Assembly (NCBI GenBank): GCA_001939145.1
Contig: LSRX01000258.1
Span: forward strand, 213,509-277,508
DNA from: Symbiodinium microadriaticum
Taxonomy: Eukaryota; Sar; Dinophyceae; Suessiales; Symbiodiniaceae
DNA length: 64,000 nucleotides
Direction: 5' to 3'
The translations under genes and the position numbers were made by a program. Of the stretch, positions 1 to 10,749 are shown in pieces. Below the pieces are notes generated by a model. That model was not told the origin of the DNA, made no database searches, and was given only the letters and a program-made list of their open reading frames with translations. Numbering within the stretch: position 1 is the stretch's first letter; each line of letters starts with the position of its first letter.

Positions 1-19
1 ACACGGTGCGCCAGCATCT
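1..19 (+). CDS. Possible 3' end of an ABCA exon, cut by the window edge
   Basis: The first bases read T-V-R-Q-H-L in one frame and then meet a GC dinucleotide that could be a splice donor in phase 2. In ABCA transporters a stretch of the form (V/I)R-x-x-(L/I)-G-x-C-P-Q precedes the Q-loop and lies just upstream of the residues encoded by the next recognisable exon (607-680). The exon that would carry the CPQ motif was not found between 20 and 606. This is a weak call based on six residues and position only. Confidence 0.25.
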
Positions 20-606
20 GCAGCCCCTTTGGCTTCTCCAATCCTTTGAGCCTCGTTGCGGCTTCGGGGGGCTTGTAGCCCCAAGGCTCCACGTGCCTAT
101 ATGGTATACTCCCAGTCCTAGGCCCCAAAATGGGTTCCCATGCAGGTGTCTTAAGGTCTGGAAGCATGTATGCTGCATCGGTGTAACATGGAGCCTTGCG
201 GTAGGATTCGCGGACAGGGAGTAGGGCAGAACCGAAGGGGTTGATCCAGAGACTGCTGAACAGTGAACAGTGTGTTGGCGACACGGCCAGTCGCTGTAGC
301 AACAGTGGGCTTAAGCTGTGATGCAAGGCTCCGTATCGGGGCCCTGCCTGGGTTCAGACAGCCCCTGAACATGTACCCTGTACTTCCAGCTGCCCATGCT
401 ACACTGTCAGGGGCCCCAGTTGCCAAGGATAAAAAAAAAGGCCCCTTGGTAGAAATTCCGGGGCCTCTCCCCTGCAACCCTTGTAGAAACCCTGATCAAT
501 CCCTGTAGTATCAGTGGCCCTTATACTTTGTAGTACCCCTCATAGCAACCTTCATAGAACCCGATCCGAACCCCTAGGGCCCCAGGATATCCCAGTTTCA
601 GCTGAG

Positions 607-3600
607 GTTCTTCGCCGGCCTCAGAGGCATCAGCTCCCAGCTGCAAGGGGCGAAAGTGATGGAGGTGCTGGTGGCCTTGGGCAGCTCCTCTTGCAATCAT
701 CCACTCTGGGTCGAGGGTTTATCGTTTTGTTCATCCCTTAGCACAAAAACACCCTGAGGAAGTAGCGGTTGGACGTTGTTGATTGCTCCGGGTGGATGGC
801 CGGGAATCAGCATCGGGCATGTCGCCACCAGTCATTGCACGCAGGATGTTCTGCCAGGCAGCAACGAATGTATAATCATAGGATCGTGGGTTGAACTGAG
901 CAAAGCAGACCTTGTACAGCACATCGAGTAGAAGACTCAGAACACGGAGCCTGCAGCCTTGAACGTCAAGCCATGAAACCATCGAAGTCGGATAAGTGAT
1001 GACCCACTCTTGCCCATATAAACCCTGAAACCCTGCAACACAAGAGCTGCAGAAACAGCCTAAACCCGAAACCCAATCCCTAAGCCCTATAGCTCCTGCT
1101 AAAAACCACTAAACCCCTCCCCCCCCCCCCGAAACCCAAACCCCAAGCCCTAGCTCCTGCAAAAAAAACCCACTAAACCCCCAAACCCAGGCATCCCAGA
1201 AAAAGTCGACGCGTTGTGCACCTCGCTGTCGGGAGGGCAGAAGCGCCGACTCTGGGTGGCTCGGCTTTCCTTCATGGTTTTGGGGCTTTAGGGTTTTGGG
1301 GATGCAAAAGGGCTTCAGGGTTTTCGGGATTTTAGGCTTTCCAGAGGTTTTGGGGTTTGTTTAGGGTTTTGGTGGATGCAACATAGGGCTTCAGGGCTTT
1401 TGGGGGGTTTAGGGTTTAGGGTTGGGGTTATTACAGGGGTTGGGCTCTGTAGGTTTTCTTCTCGCTTTTCGCATGTTAAGAACTGCCTCGGCGTAGTTGT
1501 TGCTTGGCATGCAAAGGTGTAAGGTGATGTTTTTTTCATGTATGAGAAATCCATGCAGCACCTCGTTTGCCGATCACAGTTTGCCACGAGCTCGTGGAAC
1601 AAGAGCTTGCTTGTCTAGCTTCTTCATGACCGCATCCTGACCCCGGCGAGAGTTTTGCTCAAGAGACGAACTCGTTGCGACCAACCGAAGACTTCCAGTG
1701 ACAGCGATGGCAGAAGGCGGAGATGCACCCCAGCACATCCAGCTCAAGGTCAAGGATCAGCAGGGAAGCGAGGTGGGGTTTCTTAAACTTGTGCCGTTTA
1801 TTGAGTGTAGACCCAAATAGTGATGGAGCAAGCTCAACATTCTACCTGCCCAAGAAGGGAGCACGATTCCCCCCCACCACTTTCCATGGGGAGCACGATT
1901 CTTGACTGCATGAACATGGCCGCACACTCGTGAGATGAGCCACAATTCAATTCACGAGATTGTGGCGGTAAGCCGAGTCGTGCCCCCTGACACGCGTGGG
2001 ACTGGCAGGAGCACGCTAGCATTCAGCAAGAACCTGGGAAACGGGAACGGCAGGGCTTCGGGACAGCCGAACAGTGTGGCCGTAAAAGTGGCTTCGAGGG
2101 ATGTGAGGGGCAGAATGACGGCGGCACTGTGCCGGGAGCACGAATGGAGTTCAGAATCACTCAACATATTTTACTCTGCTGAAGCGAGTTTCGTCAAGTT
2201 CGGCTGCGCCAAAGCGGCGTAAAGTACATTACTCCAGGTGCAGTTCAAGATCAAGAAGACGACGCCTTTGCGCAAGCTCATGGATGCATACTGCAGCCGC
2301 CTTGGCCTGCAGGCATCCCAAGTGCGCTTCTTGACGGTAGAGGGGTTAGATGCGAACCTTTAACCGTAGCCGTTTTTGGCATAGTATAACCCTCTAATCT
2401 TTAAGCCCTTTCCGAAAATTTCCTGAAAAGGAACCCTTAAAAAGAGCGGTCGCAGGAATCCTTAAAGCCTTAAAGGAAGCCTGAAGCAAGGTTTCATGGT
2501 GGATGGCGAGCGCATCGCTGCAGATGACACGGCTGAGAAGCTAGGACTTGAGGATGAGGACCTCCGAGGGGCTTCGGGCTCCTGTAAGGGGGTCTCTTAG
2601 ATTTTTTGTAAAGGGTTCAAAAAACAGGGTTCTAGAAGAGTTTAGGGCGTAAAGGGTATGTAGGAAAATGTAAGGTCCTCTGGGTTGGGCTTTAGAGCGG
2701 GTTTGTAGAGGTCCCAATGAGGGTGGTGTGTTTACAATGAGGACCTTATCGACGTCGCAATGGAACAGACCGGAGGACAACGATGAAGTGAGCTCCGGTA
2801 GACTTATTACAGGCGCGGGTGTGAGGACATTTTGATGGGAAAGTGACCACGCCCTCTGCTTCGAGAAAAAGTGTGCGCTTCTGCCTGAGCTTGTTGGGAC
2901 CTGACCTGTCGGCTGCTTATATAGGAGGGAAGTGCAGACCGAGGAAAGATGATCACTTCGGGTTCCCCACAAGGATATGTTCTACTGTGCTCATAAATCT
3001 GGATCAGGCCCTGTATGGGTCTATGAACGTACTGTTTCTTCACTTCCTCTTTGCTTCTCCCCCCCCCTAACGAGTCTGGCCGTACTATAGGGGTCTGCAT
3101 GCTTAGTAAGAATGTCCCCTTATCGTCCCTACTATATTCACACTATTCCAGTATGCGCCCCAAGCCTATTCTAATCATGAAGGCCCTCGGAGCCCCCAAA
3201 GTAGACTTTAGTATCCTATACCCCCAAATTAAGCCCTCTTCGAAGGATCAACGCCCCTATATTCGATCCAACAAACGCAAGAGCTCTCTAGTGACTAAAA
3301 CAGCATGGTTGCTAGCGACCCATTGTCTCGGTACCCTAAAGCGTAAGCCCCAAAAACCCCAGACCCTAAAACCCAAAACTACAGATCCACGCTCCCAACG
3401 CCCCGGGTTCTGAATTTAGGGCTAGGCGGTGTTGCAGGGGCGGATCTACATCGTGAGTGGCACCTCGAAGTCCCAAAACGACCTCGCTTGTGGGCATAGA
3501 TCCTTAGCCATGCGAGAGGGAAAACAAACCCAAAACCCTAAAACCCTAAACCCCAAACCCCAAAACCCTAAACCCTTTTGCATCCGGTCTGGAGCGACTC

Positions 3601-6600
3601 TACCGGGAAAGACCTGTATCCTCGCTATCCTCGCTTTGCATAAGACACAGAGGCTTCACAAACTAGTCACCCTAAACCCTAAAACCCCAAACCCTAAACC
3701 CATAAAACCCCAAACTCTAAAACCCTAAACCCCAAAACCCCCCAAAATCCCTCTAAAAACCCAACAAAGAAGAGCTCCCGAGGTCGCCACGGCGCTGCTT
3801 GGGGAGACGCCCCTGGTCTTCCTGGACGAGCCGACCAGCGGCATGGATCCATCCTCCAGGCGTCGCTCCTTCCTTGGGCTCGAGGGTTCCTTTTATAGGG
3901 TTTATAGGGTTTAGGGTTTCTAGCAAGGGTTCATAATATTAGGGTTTAGGGTTTAGAGTTTTTAGGGTTTTAGGGTTTTTAAGAAGGGTTCATAAGATTA
4001 AGGGCTCTTCAAGGGCTCATAACTAACATTGTATAAGGGTTCGTTAAGGGCCGATCATATTAAGGCTTCCATAAGCGGTTGATGTGACATGGGTGGCTAG
4101 AGGGATTGTGTAAGGGTTTATAGGGTTGAAGTTCGGGTCTGAACGGGAGTGGATGTAGGGTTCCCTTTGAATCGTGGTAAGTTAAGTGAGTATTCCTTCT
4201 GGGTTTGGTTGTGGAGTTCTGGGTTGGGTTGTGGAGTTGTGAAGGAAGCCAAGCTTCTTATGAAAGCTTCAACAAGTAAGCTCCTTGTTGTAGGGATCCC
4301 CGTTTGGAGCCTTCCTTCGTCGGCAAACCGCAACGCAGGGCCTGCGGAGTCCATGCATAAAGGACGGTCCTGAACGTAAACTTCAATTTCCCACCACCTC
4401 TGTCTACCCCTGTATGTAAGCCCTATAGGCCCGAAGCCGCAATAAGGGCACTTTATATAGGGTTCTATCATAGGGTCCCCTTTAAAAAGGTTCCTTTGAA
4501 GGCAACTCTTAAAGGAGCCCCTAGAGATCCCTATGAGGAACCCTCAAAGGCTCCCTGGTTCTTAGGGAATGGGGGAATAGGTTGTTGGGACTAACGGACT
4601 AACTATAGAGGACCTTAAGGGACTATCATAGGGATCCATGCCCTCATTCCTTCCAATAAACCACAAAAAGTTGGAAGCCGGATTAAGGACAAATAGTGCT
4701 GGGATTCCCTATACATTACCCTTAAGGATTGAGGCTATTGTGTTTCCAACATGTTTTGGCTTCTGCTGTGCTAAGAACCAGAGAGAAGGGCCGCCTCAGA
4801 CAGGCGCCAGCTCTGGCAGCTGCTGCTGAAGATGAGGTCCACGGGGAGGTCCATCATCTTCACCACCCACTACCTCGAGGAGGCCGATGTCCTGGCCGAC
4901 AGGACCGGGACCCCCTGCCTTTTTGTGTAGAGACCTATAAGGTTTCTGGGTTTGGGGTTTGGGGTTTAGGGGTTTTTTGTATAAGGTTTCTGGGGAGGGG
5001 TGGCCCCCAAACTGTTGAGGACCTATTAGAACCCTCATTTCCAAGACCCACACCCGCAGATTGTGGTGCCAGAAACCCTCAGCCCTTCAACCCTAAAGCG
5101 TACTCCCCCTTGGCATTTTCTGGTGCTGCATTGGGCACAGGCTGCCATGCCGAGCTCAATCTAAGTTGAGAGCTTTAAGAATTCTGCGATTTTAGGATGT
5201 TCAGGGCTTTGAGTAATTGCACTTTAGGGCTTTAGGGGTTCAGGGCTCATTGCTGAAATTCGGGGTTCTCTGCAAATAGTGGGCCAAGCCGGTGTCCGAT
5301 TTCCGACCCTCGAATGCCCTGAATCAAAGCCAAGCCCCTCTGGCCCTACAACGGACACCCGAAACCCTTGCAGGCGATGATCTGTTGTTGTTGGAAGAGT
5401 ACTTCCATCGTACATGTAACACCTCATCTGCAGCAAGGATCCTTGCGCGCGGCTAGAGCAAACATTCTAAGCTAGAGATACCGAGCCCCCCCAAAACAAA
5501 CACAACCCTAAACCCCTAAACCCTAATCCCCTAAAACCCTAAACCTTAAATCCTAAACCAACAGGCTAGACATTGAAGAACCCTTCCGGAGCCGGAGCCC
5601 TGGGCCTCAACCCTAGACCCTCAGACCCACGGTTTAGGGTTTAGGGGCAAGGCGAATGTGCTTTCGCTGTGGTATTCGGATCCTCGCCTAGCTGTGCCTC
5701 GTTAGTTCTGAGTGCATAGACCCTAAACCCTAAACTTTCTAAACGCTGAAACCCTAAACCCTGACGCCAGGAAGTTGGAACAGCATCATCCTCATGCCCT
5801 CGAGACAAAGCATAGAGACTCCCAGCCTCCCAGCACCAATCATCCTAAACCCATGTTCCAACTTTAGCCCCTATACATCCCAGACCCTATAGAACCTAGA
5901 AGCCCCAAATCCCTGAAGCCCCAAATCCCTAAATCCTAAAAATCCGCGTTGAAGGAAGGCTGTTTTGGCCCGGGGCCGCGTGCAAGCTTCTGGCACTTCG
6001 CGAGATTTGAAGCTCCAGCGCCTCGTTCTACTACATAAATATTCCCTACCCCTCCAGGTAGCTACTATATAGGGCCTTAGGGGCTCTAGTACCCTATATA
6101 GTAGGTACCCGGGGGTTTAGGGATTGTTGATCGGACTTACGACTTAAGTTTCTTGTTGTTTTTCTTAACACGGTTGTTTTGCTTTATAAGGGCTTTAGTA
6201 ACGGGCTTCATGGGGTGTTATGTGTTTCTGAAGGGTTTCATAGGGTTCCATTCGGGGTATTTATCGGTAGTTATTATTAAAAACGTCTACCAGGCTTGTC
6301 CCAGTTGTATGTGCTGAAAAAGGCTATTATACGGGTTACCTTGAGGATGACCATACGGAATACTATATCTGAGAGTTTCAATAAACTTTGGAAGTATTCA
6401 GGGTTCTCATTGGGCTCCCAGAGTTTCGGAAATTCATCTACCAACCTAGCCTCATACTTCTTGTCTCGCTGATATACTCTGCCACCAGAACCCTATTGCA
6501 CTCCAGGCCCCCATGTTTCAGGCATTCTTGATCCCACAATTAAGCGCCGGAAAGGAAGCTTGACCGCATCCCAACCTCAATGCGAGGTTCGGCCTTGGCT

Positions 6601-6802
6601 ACAACCTCCAAGTCGCCTTTTTGCCTGGAGCCCCCGCGCCGGAGGAGGCGGAAGCGCTAGGCGGGGAGGATTTTTTGAAGCAGCCAGGTTTGGGGGCGTA
6701 GACACTTAAGGCCCTGATAGATAACCTCCCCTCCTTTTTGCTAGGATCCCTATCGTGATATCGCGGTCCTTGTTAAAGGAGCTCCACCTCGTAGCTTGGA
6801 AG
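607..6802 (+). CDS. ABCA-type ABC transporter, NBD exons (5' block)
   Basis: Exons by hand: 607-680, 1191-1255, 3783-3859, 4804-4902, 5955-6011, 6587-6653, 6745-6802. The phases join without a break as far as 6802. In order they encode the segment after the Q-loop (FFAGLRG), the ABC signature ([18 protein letters not shown]), Walker B plus D-loop ([13 protein letters not shown]), the switch histidine ([15 protein letters not shown]) and the ABCA-typical downstream stretch ([20 protein letters not shown]). ABCA proteins use ATP hydrolysis to move lipids and other amphipathic substrates across membranes; this substrate cannot be inferred. Walker A lies upstream, outside the window. At least one exon between 6802 and 10705 is not identified. 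Donors are GC, GT, GC, GA, GC, GC, GC; every acceptor is AG|G. Intron 1256-3782 holds a complete SUMO gene. Confidence 0.85.
1690..1706 (+). promoter_or_regulatory. Candidate spliced-leader acceptor of SUMO
   Basis: The sequence gacttccag ends at 1698, eight bases before ATG 1707; a second AG lies at 1703-1704. Either could accept a spliced leader. Confidence 0.35.
1707..2786 (+). CDS. SUMO: SUMO (small ubiquitin-like modifier), complete nested gene
   Basis: Four exons: 1707-1772, 2238-2325, 2491-2558 and 2742-2786 (stop TGA), 267 nt, 88 aa. Recognisable SUMO sequence runs throughout: [12 protein letters not shown] at the N-terminus, [29 protein letters not shown], and the C-terminal EQTGG followed by a two-residue QR tail. 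A SUMO protease would have to remove that tail to expose the diglycine. SUMO is conjugated to lysines of nuclear and other proteins by the E1/Ubc9/E3 cascade. Donors are GT, GC and GA; acceptors are AG|G. The initiator ATG lies 8 nt after an AG in the context cttccag, a plausible spliced-leader acceptor. The whole gene sits in the ABCA intron 1256-3782, same strand. No frameshift or stop interrupts it, so it looks functional. The family identification is very secure. Confidence 0.93.
6056..6110 (+). mobile_element. MITE-D copy 1, short palindrome
   Basis: Hairpin-like element of about 55 bp: ctactatatagggccttagg and its complement ending accctatatagtaggtacc. In the ABCA intron 6012-6586. It shares both arms with a second copy at 33612. 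Confidence 0.8.
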
Positions 6803-7309
6803 GCGGGTTTTCTTGGGGTTTGGGGTTGGGATTCATGGGGGGGCTTAGTGAGCTGCAGATCTTGGGGCCGGCAGAGTTTGGAGTAAGCAGAGTTTGGAGT
6901 AAGTGAATTCTGTATGCTTGATACATACAGGGTCCTTAATTAAAAGCCCGGGGAGCCCCGGGAGACATGGGGCAGGGGTCGACTCAGTTCGTTTAGCTGC
7001 AGCAGCGAGTTCCTCCTGATGTAGCTCAAGTCAAACGCGAATAAGATCCCCCTTGCGACAGATGTCAGCACCTCGGCTTTCGAAAGCCTCACGAGGTCTG
7101 TAAGCATTATGCCCAAGGTCGGTTGCGTCGACCCTGGGGTTTCGACTTTGCCAGCTTTGTGGTTTCAAACGCAAATCCACGGCAGGCAGCCTGATCCGAA
7201 AGCACGTGGCCACGGCCACTCTGCGCAGCCCTGAGCGCAGCGACGAGGAAGAGCATGCCTCAAAGCCAAAGTGCAGCAGCAACATCAACAAGCACATTTA
7301 TGTTGTGTT

Positions 7310-7640
7310 CTGGGTGCTGGGGCTGGTGCTGGGTGCTGCTGGTGCTGCTGTGCTGGTGGTCCTGCTGGTGCTGGTGGTCCTGGTCCGGCTGGTGCTGGTC
7401 CACTGGTGTGCTGGGGCTGTGCTGGTGCTGGTGGTCCTGCTTGTACTGGTGGTGCTGCTGGGGAGGGGGCTGGGGCTGGGGCTGGAGCTGGTGGTCCTGC
7501 TCTAGTGGTGTGCTAGTGCTGGGGCTGGTGCTGGGTGGTCGGTGGTCCTGCTGCTGTTGCTGCTTGCTGGTGTTGCTGGTGCTGCTGGCGCTGTTGGTGC
7601 AGATTCTGGTAGTGGTGCTTATGGTGACAGCCATACAGCA
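7310..7640 (+). repeat. GCTGGT-rich minisatellite
   Basis: Degenerate repeats of gctggtgctggtggtcctgc fill about 330 bp between ABCA exons. All six frames stay partly open because of the repeat period, giving misleading Gly/Ala/Trp-rich or Gln/His/Pro-rich reading frames. Confidence 0.85.
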
Positions 7641-8454
7641 CTGAAGATGGCGATCGGGGGCGATGCCTGCAGGCATGAAAAACGACATGAAGGTGATCAT
7701 AATCATGATTTACTGCTCGGTATGAATCTGGTGCTTGCGGTGAAAGTGCCGCGCCAAGATGAGTGAGGTTGATGTATGATGGTGAGGGTGGTAGTGGCCG
7801 TGCTCAATGACACCACCATTAGCGGGGCAGGTCCTGCATCACCAACTTACCAACATTGTTCGCTGTTAGGACCAGGAGGTTCGCCAGCCTGATTGCAAGT
7901 CACGTCAGCTCATGTTGATCGGACTTCATGCCTAATTTCTTCATGTGCATCGTCATCAAGATCATTTTTGTCACCATCACGGTCATCGCTGCAGGAGCGG
8001 AGCCCGGTTGGCAGCGAAGGGCACGTCAGCTTCACTTTGCCCTTCCAGGAGGCCGTTCTTCGTTGCGAGGAGCAATGAGTACCGGGGTTGGGGTTTTGGG
8101 CAGTAGTCTATAGCATGCAGTTGAACAGATCGGTATATCTGCAAACACTGTCCCCTCGCAGCAGCGCCCATGTCGTAAATTCTCTTGCTTTGAGAAGTGT
8201 GATAGGCCGATACATTATCTACCACAGCATCTTCCCTCGTCAGGCTCGAGACAGAGATGAGGGATTGCAGCTAGGAGCTAGCACCAAGAGCCACCATGCC
8301 CTACCCAGTGCTGTGCTGTCACTTTGCCGCTGCATGCGGCACTTGAACTGCGGCCTGCAGCGGAAGTGGGCAAGGAGGGCACACAAGATACTTCTCGCTC
8401 CGAGGCAGAGGACGGGTTCCAAAAGGAACAGATCTCGAAAGAGAATGGCTCACA

Positions 8455-9815
8455 AATGAGCGAGGGCTCACAGAGAGAGGAGAGCTTGGACGAGCTATGA
8501 TGGGAGAGCAGCCGCTACATGGCGCGCTGCAGCTAAGAGGCCTGCACCATGGAGGCTGTGGCAAACCCCAGGGCCCTTGGGGCTGTCGTAGTCGCAGCCC
8601 AAGCCCATCCTGGGTTATGCTGCTGCCTGCCGAGCTGCGAGACGCTCCGGTGGCAGTGGCAATTCGAAACTACCCCCCATGGAGAACGACCTCCTCGACG
8701 AAGCAGTGGAGGTCTTGTGCCACCTCTATGCTGCTGCGCGGGAGCGCAGCCACGACGTCGCCAGCGAGCCCCGCCCGCTTTGGGAAGAACATGCTGCGAC
8801 AATGCTGGTGCTGTTGGCACGCTTGCAGAACATTTCCCGTGCTTCATGTCATCTCGTTCATGCTGCTATGGTACTTCTGGTTTGTTGTTGCCTGGGTGGC
8901 CCAGAGGCCAAGCGGGCAGTAGTGGCTGCCGGGGCCGTGCCAAGACATGTTCGAGATGAGGGGGCGCTTGGACGATCGACGGGAACCTCAGCCTCACGGT
9001 CTGCTGCACGGCGTTGGACAGCTTGGCCACCGGCCTCTGCGAGGATGTGCGCCACAAGCTCCAGGATCCTGAAGCCATCAACGAACGCAGCTTGCAGGGT
9101 GCTCCGCCAAGACCGAAGTGACAGAGCCGCACGCTCGCTCGCTCCACATTTCTCCTACATGCGGCCGAGCTGCCCAGTGCACGGCATGCCCTCGCAGCGG
9201 CAATCGCCATCGAAACCCTGCTGTTGACAGGTGTGCGGCACGAGGAGCTCCTTGGCTCGGCAGCGTCAGCCCTTGCTTGACTCGTCTCCGAGAAGGTCGA
9301 GCTGAGCGAGTGCGAGGAGGTGTGGGAGGATTGTGTGCCGCCCCTGGAGGCGGCCGTAAGCCGCAGAATCGCTGGGCCTTGTGAAGAACACCGTGCTCCC
9401 GCTCGTAGATGTGATATTCTAGATGCCCTGAACTATTTCGTAGCCGTCGCGAAGCGGAATATGTCTTGAACTTGTGGATGGCTTGCCTTCTCTGCGGCTT
9501 GGTCTTCAATATTATTGAAGACCAACCCGCAGAGAAGGTTTAATGCAGAGAAGGTTTAATGGCGTTGCATCCGCAGTTCTGCAGCAGGCTCGTCCAGGAG
9601 TCGCCATGCTGAACTTGATTTGTGAACTTTGGCACATTTGGTCAGGTGGCAGAGGAAGTACACAGCTACATCAGGCGCATGAAGACGGAGACGTTGCTCA
9701 GGCAGAAGATGGTGGAAGGCATGGAGTCCGTCCTCAGCCTCCTGGGTAACGGCCGACGCCTTGGCGGTGGCCGGCAGCTTGGCCAATGTGCCAGAGCTGG
9801 TATGTCTGCGACTGT
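8455..9815 (+). pseudogene. Degenerate intronless armadillo-like gene copy
   Basis: A continuous protein-like trail changes frame several times without introns. A candidate start at 8455 reads MSEGSQREESLDEL and then stops. Frame pieces follow: 8549-8671 (ANPRALGAVVVAAQAHPG), 8679-8978 (ENDLLDEAVEVLCHLYAAAR, later AVVAAGAVP), 8981-9469 (NLSLTVCCTALDSLATGL, with in-frame TGA at 9120 and again near 9278), 9637-9750 (KMVEGMESVLSLL) and 9752-9815 (ALAVAGSLANVPELV). The alternation of A/L/V-rich helices with AAGAVP resembles armadillo/HEAT repeat proteins. One frame change falls in the C-run at about 8670. Absence of introns beside very intron-rich neighbours suggests a retroposed copy. It lies within the ABCA intron region 6803-10704. 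The armadillo assignment is tentative; the pseudogene nature is better supported, although a sequencing error in the C-run cannot be excluded for one of the shifts. Confidence 0.55.
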
Positions 9816-10704
9816 GAAGACGATCATAAGCAGCTTCGGCGCAAGCTTGGAGGATTCGGGTGACTTGATGAGTTGGACAGCAGGAGGATATTATGTCGAT
9901 TCTGGTTCTGTCACTTGGGCCGACAAGCACTTGTGTCGCCAAGACACTGCCTTGCTCCACGATGCTGGCTGGACAGGGCCTGGCCGCGAAGCTGGATTGG
10001 TCAGGTGCCTCGTGAGCTTGGGCATTTGAAGGAGAGCTGTCTGCCCGCGCAGGTAGCTTCAGCCATGCCAGGCTACATGATCAGCCCAACTCCGGCCAGG
10101 AAGAGGCTCGTTCTCAGACTGCTGCTGGCTGCAGAGGGCCAGGGAGAATTAGCTGTATGTAGCTGCTGCAATTTACGTGCCACGCGATGAAACCGTAGAG
10201 CCCAAAGGCCTACTGCCACGCCTTACTCCACCTGTCCTGATGGCTTGTGTTCTCCCCCGGAACCGCGGGGCCGGGATCTTCAGCTTGATTTCACCGCCCG
10301 TGTCCGAAGAACGCTTGCTCGAGGTCTGGCTAAAGCTCTTCGGCAATCCTTTTTAGGAAGGTCTATGAAAATCATATACAACCCCTACACAAAGCCTCAC
10401 AAAACCCTATTACTATATGTGCAACCCTCATGAGAAGCCCTATAAACCCCAATACCACCCTTACCTAAAGGCCCTGCAAAGCCCTATGCACCCCGAATAT
10501 AAAGCTTTAGCCGTATACAACCCAAAGTAAGTGCCAAGTAAAGGAGCGTATAAACCCAGTCACAACTGAACAACCCTTATATAAAGCCCTATAAAGCCGT
10601 CACAACCCTTACATGAAGCACCCTGTACAACCGGTGTACAAAGTCTTGTGGATCTAAACCCTTGAACTGAAATATAAAGCCGTGTAGACCAGTGTAGCCC
10701 AGAG

Positions 10705-10749
10705 GTGTCGAAGTTCGGAGAGATGCTCCTCGAGCTCGAGGATCAGAAG
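10705..10749 (+). CDS. ABCA transporter exon immediately before the 50 kb intron
   Basis: Fifteen codons, VSKFGEMLLELEDQK, bounded by an AG|G acceptor and a GA donor, phase 0 at both ends. In ABCA proteins this position holds the helix (of the form F-x-x-L/M-x-x-x-L/I-D/E) that precedes the conserved YGIS-x-T(T/S)LEE motif. That motif is missing directly downstream but is found at 60952-62207, with compatible phase. This exon is therefore read as the last ABCA exon before a very long intron containing the ODAD3 and FKBP genes. Confidence 0.7.

Larger units (their letters stand above)
1256..3782 (+). other. ABCA intron hosting the SUMO gene
   Basis: GT donor at 1256 and AG|G acceptor at 3782/3783; the flanking exons join in phase 0 across the LWVATALLG sequence. 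The donor side (about 1280-1440) is G-rich with TTTAGGG-like units. The acceptor side (about 3330-3770) is C-rich with CCCTAAA-like units. SUMO occupies 1707-2786. The remainder contains a solo MITE-B-like end near 3148-3191 and a segment at 3481-3524 that recurs at 25923-25968. Confidence 0.8.
6803..10704 (+). other. ABCA inter-exon region with minisatellite and pseudogene
   Basis: This region lies between ABCA exons 6745-6802 (ending in phase 1) and 10705-10749 (starting in phase 0), so at least one short exon is hidden here. It would be expected to encode the residues between the LEG-like stretch and VSKFGEML. Contents seen: a GCTGGT-type minisatellite at about 7310-7640, the degenerate armadillo-like copy at 8455-9815, and a run of 'aaccc(t)ataa' low-complexity sequence at about 10370-10680. 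Confidence 0.5.

Noticed and set aside
5438-5451. 14-nt exon reading ILARG between the ABCA switch exon and the next
   Set aside because: The exon at 5955-6011 reads [13 protein letters not shown] and completes the sequence alone with matching phase.
7255-7706. Open frames of up to 148 codons on both strands with Gly/Trp or Gln/His/Pro bias
   Set aside because: Produced by the GCTGGT minisatellite; no family resemblance.
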